Made by a program: the position numbers and the translations under genes. From contig OY986436.1 in NCBI GenBank assembly GCA_963920525.1, positions 81,003,630-81,067,629 of the forward strand: a stretch of DNA of 64,000 nt, read 5' to 3'. The notes under the pieces are model-generated. The model was given only the letters and a program-made list of their open reading frames with translations. It was not told the DNA's origin and made no database searches. This stretch comes from Dichetophora obliterata (taxonomy: Eukaryota; Arthropoda; Insecta; Diptera; Sciomyzidae). This document shows positions 56,601 to 64,000 of this stretch, one piece after another. The first letter of the stretch is position 1; each line of letters opens with the position of its first letter.

Positions 56601-57054
56601 TATAAACTAACTAACTAACCCTTTGGGGAATTTATACCATTCGTTGTCATGATTCATGCATTTAACATTTCGCGTTACGCCGTTGGTGTTTTTGGAGATA
56701 AAGGTTCTTTACCCTTTCTACCCTTTAAGCTCAGGTTCGATGGGCACACCGGCCGGTTGGATGATCGAACACATGCTGGATGAGGCCGCCCACTGTGGAC
56801 CGACGCCTTTTGTTGCCGCTCCAACTAGGAGTACAGACGCAACTGTCGAAACATTTCTTATGTGCACGTTATATTAAGCCGCTTGATGCAAGACCCGACG
56901 CTCGTAAGCAGCCACAATCATTTCTCTAGTTGTTTCTTTACCTTTTGGTCCGCAGGAGATATTTCATTTCTCTCCACCTACCCAGATAAGTCTAAGATAG
57001 ATCTTAGATAAGTCTGGGAGGGATCCCCTATCCGCCACCATGGGAAATCACTAT
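56601..57054. other. GC-richer unassigned stretch
   Basis: An open stretch exists on each strand (56656-56877), neither with a recognised domain. AGATAGATCTTAGATAAGTC-like short palindromic repeat near 56985-57025. Probably TE-derived. Confidence 0.3.
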
Positions 57055-57303
57055 TTACAATCTCAGAATAGGTTTTGAGCGAGGAGGAGTACACTTTGCA
57101 TATAGTCGAAAGTGCAATACATTTTTTTAAAAACACTGTTTACATGGGCGTAACACGAGAGTTATAAGTTTAAATAAAAGCCTCAGTTTTTTACTTTATC
57201 AAGAATCTTAATTTGCTTACCATTTAAATAAATAGGGGAAATATCTAGAAACTTAAGTTTGTCTTTAAAAATTGGTAGAATATATGATTTATTGGCATAT
57301 TAA

Positions 57304-59090
57304 CCCTAACCCTCCTGACACGGGTAGCTGGGTACCCGAAACGACTTTGAAGTCAAATATCTTTCAAGCAAAAAAGTTACAAACTTGAGGTTCCATGACA
57401 TCTTATAAATAGTCGTTTTCTATAATTTTTTCACATTTTTAGCATTCTAGAATTTTTTCGTTGGTTGTAGAGCCGATACAAAGTCGAATATTCCTTAAAT
57501 TCCTGATAAGGGTACCCGTAAATTTCTTCACACATTTTGTATGAAGAATGTGATATAAAATTAATTTTGGGTTTCTTTTCAGTCTGTTTTTTTATTTTAT
57601 TATTGATTGTTAATAAATTGAAGGTGTTTTAATACAAACTTTGTAGTATAATCTGTAGATATATAAAAAATGTAGATATATAAAAAGCAAAACACTCTCT
57701 GTCATCCTGTTCGTCTGTCTGTGTGATGTCTATAGACTCCAAAACTACTGGATCGATCGAGCTGAAATTTCGGCAGTATATTTGTTTCAAGTACGAGATG
57801 GTACCCACCTTATACCGCCCACAGATCAATAAAAATGCTATACTTCGGACGGTTTGGGTCGTATTAGACTAAAATTTGGAAATTCAGTTCGTTTGGTTAC
57901 TGTCGGCAATTGTATTCAAAATGGACTTACAGTTGTTGCATGATTTGAGATCAATAGCCACGCAAACGACCCTTTGATGGCAACCGACCAGTTTTCTCTC
58001 AGTTGAACCGGATGGAATTGCAGCGGATCATAAGCTCAAAAGCAGCCAGGACGTTGGTGTGTCGGGTTGTTCGGTTATGAGTGGCCCTTTCATATGGGTT
58101 TCATGTTTTACGTCGCCAACTCAAAACCAAATAGTGCAAAAAAGCCTCAACGAGAGATTCGTCTTTTTTCGCATTTGGATGAATGCTAGAATAGACACAA
58201 AATGCAATCAACGCAGCCACGTCGATCATGTTGTAAAAAATTGCTACTGGCCATTTAATTGCTTTAAATTTGGTGCTATATTTAGACAACATCAGGTCCA
58301 TTATGTATAATCGGACTTTGTATTTGTTGCATAAAACATTTATGTCCCTTTTTCCATTTACTGCTGGCACTCTTCGAAATACTCATTATGAATTATGAGT
58401 AATTCATAATTGACAAAAAGAAAACGCTTTTCTTCTTCCTGGTTACGACAAACAAAAGTTACATTTTTGTTGAATGCATATCGGGGCTTACCTAAATCGT
58501 CTGTGAGGTGAGGCTTAGCTCTCTTGGAAGTAAGTTTTATTTTGTCATAGGGTACCGACGAGTCTGATTCATCTAACTCGTTGCTGATTGGCCAACATAA
58601 CTTACGCGGAGATACTTAGATAACCATTTCGTCATGGTAAATTGTCCAAAGAACTCGATGATGGTACATTTTTTCTGATTTTGGACGCCTGAGTGGGGTT
58701 TGATGGCCCGGCAGCATTTTGTGTAGCAATATATGATGGCGCTGCGCTAGAAGATTTCCCTAAAGAAACTTTCATTTCGATAAAAGATGCATTTCGTTTG
58801 TGCGACATCGAAAAAATTTTATAAAATCAAACCAAAGTTAATCAACTTTACGAGCCGAAACCTAAACACGAAATGACAACGCGATGAAACGACGAGCTCA
58901 TACACAATTAAACATTCACAAACACACATACACAGCCGATCATTGTCTTCACATCATGCTAGACCTTAACAGTACCATGCACGGACATGTCTTATCTCTG
59001 ATTTTCAGTGTTCCCATACAAATTACACACGGGTACCTGGGTACCCTTATCAGGAGTCAAAGTATATAAATGTTATCAGGACGGTTAAGG
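57304..59090 (-). mobile_element. piggyBac-4, internally reduced
   Basis: TTAA at 57300-57303 and 59091-59094 flanks CCCTAACCCTCCTGA / CCTTAACCGTCCTGA. GGGTACC-type palindromes (GGGTAGCTGGGTACCC, GGGTACCTGGGTACCC, GGGTACCCG) are subterminal on both sides. Length 1,787 bp, too short for a whole transposase. Confidence 0.88.
58101..58620 (-). pseudogene. piggyBac-4 transposase remnant
   Basis: Minus strand: SKRAKPHLTDDLGKPRYAFN KNVTFVCRNQ (before the third block), then NKYKVRLYIMDLMLSKYSTK with YIMD where related copies have GVDTMD, so the third catalytic Asp is replaced by Tyr, then KWPVAIFYNMIDVAALIAFC. Same subfamily wording as piggyBac-1 (FYNMIDVAAL versus FYNMVDVGTL). First and second Asp regions are missing. 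Confidence 0.8.
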
Positions 59091-59663
59091 TTAATATAGT
59101 TACAGACGCTAAAAGTAAAGACTTCATTTACAAATAAAGTAAAGAGTAAAGGCACAAGAATTGAGCCTAAGAATTGAGGAACACCTAAATGAGTGCCGTT
59201 ATAGTCAGAAAATAAATTACAATATCTATTTGAATTTTTCTTTTTTCTAAAAAAATATATTAAGCTTGCGAACAAGTAAGAAGTGGTTGACTCTTGAAAA
59301 GTCTAAAAGGCAATAAAGAGTGACACATCCTTCATTATAGGGCACGCGAATGTCATCGATAACTTCAAGCATAGCAGTTGAGCAACTATGTTTAGATCTT
59401 AATCCAGACTGGTTAGTTGATAAAAGTTTATGTTTAGCCAAATACTTATTCGTTTGTTTTGCCATTAGAGACTCGCATATTTTAGACAACGAAGACCGAA
59501 TACTTATGGGTCGATAATTCCGTATATAGGATGCATTTGCAACTTTAGCAAACGGAATAATAGTATCACGTTTTCAAGTGTTAGGAACACATGAAGTGGC
59601 GGAACAATGATATGGATAAGAGGACTCATTCTTGATCATTTGTTTTCAAACATTTAATAATAC

Positions 59664-60146
59664 TCACAACACAGTTGATAAAAAGAAGATCGAAGAAAGT
59701 CTTTTCAAGGACTGACATTTCCATTTCATCCACGGTTTTAAATTGCTGAAACGTCTGAAAAAATGGGCTTTAATCAGTATGACAAACTCTAGGGATTGAG
59801 CTAAAGAAAAAATTTTATTTAAAGATAACAAAACTGGAGCAGTTTTTGTGCAAGTTTTTTTGTAGCGGAAAATCTGATGTAACTCGAAAACCTTTCGGAA
59901 TTGTTTTTTTTTTGTTGATAGTTCAACCCCTTTCAAATCATGTGCAGAATTAATATCAAAATTTGCGAACGATAGCTGTAGTAGTTTTTTCTTAATGGTG
60001 TACATCGTGCTTTTTTTAAATTCTAGCAGCCAAAAACTTAAATGACGAAGTAATGTAAAAAAATTCAAATATTTTAAGAACCCAAAAATGCATAAGCAAA
60101 GTTTTAAAGATATTCCTATTTTTCTTATTTTTTTACAAAAATTCAC
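59664..60146 (-). CDS. Unrecognised 160-codon ORF
   Basis: Open for 160 codons, Leu/Phe/Lys-rich (LKYLNFFTLLRHLSFWLLEF), no recognised domain, no splice or promoter support. Such composition is expected by chance from T-rich DNA read in reverse, so a gene is unlikely. Confidence 0.15.
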   Translation of the reverse strand: MNFCKKIRKIGISLKLCLCIFGFLKYLNFFTLLRHLSFWLLEFKKSTMYTIKKKLLQLSFANFDINSAHDLKGVELSTKKKQFRKVFELHQIFRYKKTCTKTAPVLLSLNKIFSLAQSLEFVILIKAHFFRRFSNLKPWMKWKCQSLKRLSSIFFLSTVL

Positions 60147-60349
60147 AAACTAGGTGAGTCAAGCCCCCCTTAAATTATGTTCGTACTTTGTTGTGTGTGT
60201 GTTTAAAAAAGAGGGTGTGTACCAAGTTTTTATCTAGCACGTCAACATAAACAACTATCTTGATTTAAAAGCTATACAATTACAATTTCATAAAAATGAT
60301 TTCGATTAAGAGTTTTTAATCATTATTATATACCAATAAACACCAAACG

Positions 60350-62060
60350 AAGAAAGATTCGTAAATGAGCTCGTTAACGAGTCCGACTTCTCGGACTCAC
60401 AATCTCCAATTCGTAAACTAGCTCGAAACGCACACGAGATCTCGGACCCATATAAATTATGTGAAAAGACTTCGAATTTTTTCAAACAAATTACTTCATT
60501 GAAAATTACATACAAAGACTTCGAATTTTTTTATATAAAAATTAAGAATTTTTTTTATTTAAATTGACAGCTGAAACAATAAAACAATGAAAAAATTGCT
60601 TTTATTAAAAAAATTAAATATTTTCATATAAAAAAGTTGAACTCGTAAGCGAGCTCGAAACGATCACGAGATCTCGAATCGAATATTATGTGAAAAGACA
60701 TACAAATTTTTCATATACATAAATTTCTCATGGAAAATTATATGAAAAGACTTAGAATTTTTTCATATAAAACTTATGAAACTTTTTTATATTTTAATTG
60801 ACGTATTTTTAGCAGCTAACAATGAAAAGAGTTGAATGAAAAAATACGAGATCTCAGATCTACACAAAATTATATGAAAAGAGTTATAATTTTTTTATAT
60901 AAAACTTATGAAAAAATTTTTTATTTTAGTTGACGTATTTTACGCAGCTAACAATGAAAAAATTGTTTTTATTAAAATAAAATATTTTCATATAAAAAAG
61001 GCAGTTCGAGAAAGCTTCGATATTTTGTTCTCGAACCGTAAGATTCGATTTGTTCGAGAACGATTTGTTCTCGAATCGTATTCTCGGAATCGTGTCCGAG
61101 ATGGCCTATCCGAGATCTCGTGTTTGTTTCGTATTCATAACAAAGCCGAATTTTTTATATGGAAATATATAATTTTCATAAAAACTATTTTATCATTGTT
61201 AGCTGCTAAAAATACGCCAAATAATATTTCTTTGAAGAAATTTTATATGAAAAAATTCTAATTTTTTTTATATAATTTGAAAATATTTTATTTGAATAAG
61301 ATATTTGTTCTCATTTTTATCTACCAAAAATATGTTAATACAAATAAAAAAGTTTTTCAAAGTTGTTTTTATATAATTTTGTATGGATGCGAGATAGGAT
61401 GCATCCGTGTTCGTTTCGAGCTCGTTTACAAGTCCGACTTTTTTATATGAAAATATTTAATTTTTCTTAATAGAAATAATTTCTTCATTGTTAGCTGCTA
61501 AAAATACGTCAATTAAAATAAAAAATTTTTAAATTTTTATATGTAAAAATTCAAAGTCTTTTTATAAAATTTTCTATGAAGGAATTTGTATGAAAAAATT
61601 CGAAGTCTTTTAACATAATTTGTATTGGTCCGAGATCTCGTGTTCGTTTCGAGTTCTTGTACGAATCTGAGATCTCTTCTTTGTTTCGAATTCATAACAA
61701 CGCCAAATTTTTGACATGAAAATATTTTATTGTAATAAAAAACTATTTTTTTTAATTGTTGCTTCTAAAAAAATACAAATAAAAAAATTTCATAATATTT
61801 ATATGAAAAAATTTTAAGTGCTTTCATATACATAATTTTGTATGGATCTCGTTAACGAGTTAACGAGTCCGAGATCTCGTATTCGTTTTTTCATTTCCTT
61901 GTAAAATTTTTTTTTAAAACATTTAAAAACAAGATGGTGTTTAAAATCTTAAAAAATTGGGTTTTTTTTTGCAAAAAAATTGTTGGCAATTATCTTGTTT
62001 TGGGCTCGAGAAGGATTCGATATTTTTAATTAACGAATCGTTCTCGAATCGTATTCTTTT
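60350..62060. repeat. Mirror-organised repeat field with CGAGATCTCG palindromes
   Basis: Perfect CGAGATCTCG at 60435-60444, 60667-60676, 61111-61120, 61631-61640 and 61870-61879, plus near copies at 60847 and 61668. A module TTGACGTATTTTTAGCAGCT AACAATGAAAA runs forward at about 60800 and 60930 (and weakly 60565) and inverted at about 61190 and 61475. This makes a large imperfect foldback centred near 61050. AT-rich ATATGAAAA spacers separate modules. No gene. Confidence 0.65.
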
Positions 62061-62092
62061 GGCTTATTGGGATGGTATGATAATGTTTAAAT

Positions 62093-62647
62093 TTGCTTAA
62101 GCATATTGAAGAGCTATCGCTATTGCTACTAACAGCACAGTCTTCGAAACGCATTTGCTTAACTTTATCTAATAAGCAATGGAAATTTTCTATTTTGGTA
62201 CGATTAAACGTGAATGAACACACTTTTCTACTATATGAAATCAAATCATATCTCTATCGGTTAAATATCTTGAATTTGAAATACCTTCAAATCTGTTTTT
62301 CACCGAAATTTGTTAACATTATCTATAACAGATTCTATCAGATTGCACTTGAAGTGTCTCAGCTGCTCGTAAAGAGTTGTACTATATTTCAGCGGGTGTC
62401 AATTATACTGCATTTGTACCTCTTCGTCTCAATTAATGTCGAATGCTTTAATTTTTATGACTCGGAATGGAACGCACTTTTTGTTCTCGTGATAAATAGT
62501 AATCAAAGAATCCAGTTTTTGCTGTCAGAACAAAAATTTCTACTTTCGCAGCTACAATGTCATATGTATTATGACAGATTCATATTGCATAACTGTATAG
62601 ACATTATTAGTGTCTTTATCAACGTCATTCGTAATCAAACTATCTGA
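62093..62647 (+). CDS. Unrecognised 184-codon ORF
   Basis: Open from MLKHIEELSLLLLTAQSSKR to FINVIRNQTI. Hydrophobic-rich and Tyr/Phe/Cys-rich, with two possible membrane-like stretches (around residues 95-115 and 150-180). No recognised domain, no splice sites or promoter evident. A decayed chemoreceptor-like gene or chance are both possible; I cannot decide. Confidence 0.2.
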   Translation: MLKHIEELSLLLLTAQSSKRICLTLSNKQWKFSILVRLNVNEHTFLLYEIKSYLYRLNILNLKYLQICFSPKFVNIIYNRFYQIALEVSQLLVKSCTIFQRVSIILHLYLFVSINVECFNFYDSEWNALFVLVINSNQRIQFLLSEQKFLLSQLQCHMYYDRFILHNCIDIISVFINVIRNQTI

Positions 62648-63129
62648 ACGGTTGTCACAATGATTCGACGGTAAACTTTATCGATATTGATGTGCACGAT
62701 GAAAGTTTTGTGTGACGAACTGAGTGATGCAATGACAAATAAAAATTTAAAAACCAGCTTTTTATAGATCAGAACAATTATGTCATAAAATAATGAGCAA
62801 CAAAGTGGTGAACTGGCATGTTTTATAAGGCAAGCAATGACTCTACACTTTGTTGCAGAACTATAGCCGGGCCCTTATTTTTGAAGGTTCTATATTTGTA
62901 AGAAAAAGAATCATTCTTTTGATGATCTCAAACGGCAAGACAAAACAAATTAAACAACACAAATAAACAATATAAAAAATTGAGAGAAAATACCGGTAGA
63001 ACCGTTAGAAGCCGTTTTACTTTTAAATTAATTTTATTTGAAGATTAAAAACATTAAAAGAAAAAATTTCTGCATTCAAAAAAGCTGGTCTCAGTTTTTG
63101 TTAAATCACAAGAAAAATAAATCGATCTG
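62648..63129. other. No gene recognised
   Basis: AT-rich, nothing recognised. Confidence 0.4.
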
Positions 63130-63330
63130 AAAAAGTCGTTCGAAAAAAGTCGTTGTGCAAGAAATCGGCGACCAAAACCAAAACTTTGGTTACAATTGTA
63201 TCTTTCCCCGCATCCATTAATTGTAACATGAAGTACTTGAACTGCACCATCTCGTCTATAAACACAGACTCATTTTCATCGGAATAATTTTCACTAAACT
63301 TTGTAAAAGCTTCTTTACTTTTTTTTAATT
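63130..63330 (-). pseudogene. hAT-like transposase fragment
   Basis: Minus strand reads SKEAFTKFSENYSDENESVF IDEMVQFKYFMLQ, then TIVTKVLVLVADFLHNDFF, resembling the segment before the hAT dimerisation block in ZMYM1-type proteins ('Y..D....EL..FK.F'). Short, so tentative. An end-like CAGGCCTGTAGCCAGA at 63830-63845 may be this element's terminus. Confidence 0.45.
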
Positions 63331-64000
63331 TAAAAAATTATGTTTCTATAAATTTTAATTAAATAATATTCCATTAATGCTATTTGCATTTCCACAGAAC
63401 TTATTTGCACGTAAAAATGCCTTTCCATTAAACTTAAGAACATCGAAATCGGTTAAGAATTTGCTAAATGGCGGCAATTTTACCTCTTTTTTTTTTGTCA
63501 AAAACTGATTCCTATGTAATAAATGGTTACTACCATACAAACGCTCCTTTTTCATCAAATCTTTTTACATAGCCTTATTTTACGACAAATTCTATTGAAA
63601 AAAGTGAATTTTATTTTTCATTTCCAATAGGACAAATGGCTGTAAAAATTCAGTGAATGTCGGCGCCACCAAATTCGAACACTTCAACTGTAAGAATAAA
63701 TTGAAAAAAATTATAACGATATTGAGAGGATATAATAGGTGCGATGAACTCTCAGCATATCCGTCTTAAAGAATTTTAATAAAGTTTGGTTGTGCTTTTT
63801 TTTTGGTCGATTTCGTCAAACTGTGTTACAGGCCTGTAGCCAGACCAAGAAGGCAGAGGGGGCAGGCATGAATCTTGGGGTGAAATTTTTTGTTTTTTCA
63901 TTTAAATAAAAAAAAAATCAATTTTTTAACGTGTCAAATGAATACATTACACATATTTATTAAAAAACAGTTAATTTTATAATATTGGGGGTTGGAATTA
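63331..64000. other. Window end: hAT-end-like sequence, otherwise unassigned
   Basis: GGCCTGTAGCCAGACC and a G-rich AGAGGGGGCAGG at 63830-63870 resemble hAT termini. The ORF at 63355-63558 (minus) has no recognised domain. Confidence 0.35.

Larger units (their letters stand above)
57055..59540 (-). pseudogene. Non-LTR reverse transcriptase, split by piggyBac-4
   Basis: Minus strand from 59540: CESLMAKQTNKYLAKHKLLS, NQSGLRSKHSCSTAMLEVID (RT block 'QSGFR..HSC.TAL'), CLLDFSRVNHFLLVRKL (the 'LDF.KAFD.V.H' block, Asp lost), LIYFFRKKKN, LGVPQFLGSILVPLLFTLFV NE (GVPQGS..GP block). piggyBac-4 interrupts just before the YADD region. Beyond it (57300 down to 57055) reading continues SYILPIFKDKLKFLDISPIY and GKQIKILDKVKN, then HVNSVFKKMYC. 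No clean ends. Similar to the fragment at 3240-3706. Confidence 0.82.

Overview
The window is eukaryotic: very AT-rich, dominated by decayed transposable elements (TEs), with GT-AG introns in several genes and one split gene that matches no TE. The TE mix (rosa-type DD41D mariner, DD37E Tc1/mariner, Tc3-like, several TTAA/piggyBac lineages, PIF/Harbinger, hAT, RTE and LOA/I-type non-LTR elements) and the short 77-143 nt introns fit an insect, most likely a brachyceran fly with a TE-rich genome. The rosa family was first described in a tephritid. Species cannot be fixed from the sequence.

Layout. 0.1-1.9 kb: decayed hAT with a split transposase. 2.6-5.2 kb: long-TIR MITE, RT fragment, and an element with PIF/Harbinger-type TAA duplications. 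7.9-9.3 kb: dead Tc1 with an IR/DR end architecture. 9.7-12.3 kb: element with iterated subterminal repeats, split by a Harbinger element. 14.8-18.4 kb: foldback repeat split by piggyBac-1. 19-22.3 kb: tandem repeats and a mariner remnant. 25.2-30 kb: hAT and TTAA MITEs, one with a paralogous empty site. 30.2-35.4 kb: mariner remnant, internally deleted rosa element inside a repeat carrying a tRNA-like box, and a hAT around a foldback. 37-42.5 kb: a nest (MITE, then piggyBac-2, then Tc3-like, then an intron-like insert). 42.5-46.7 kb: piggyBac-3, MITEs and 150-bp tandem repeats. 49.9-56.6 kb: LOA/I and RTE fragments around a foldback that holds an apparently intact DD37E element. 57-59.6 kb: RT gene split by piggyBac-4. 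60.3-62.1 kb: mirror-symmetric repeat field with CGAGATCTCG palindromes.

The only good host-gene candidate is at 47.34-48.14 kb on the + strand: two coding exons with consensus splice sites, joined in frame, giving the first 127 residues of an unrecognised basic, Ser-rich protein. Everything upstream may be its 5' intron or intergenic DNA. The transcript must continue past 48.14 kb, but no later exon was recognised.

The best biological leads are the apparently complete DD37E element (336-codon ORF plus matching TIRs), three TE genes whose interruptions are exact GT-AG introns restoring frame, and several palindrome arrays in non-autonomous elements. No rRNA, CRISPR, operon or convincing functional tRNA was seen.
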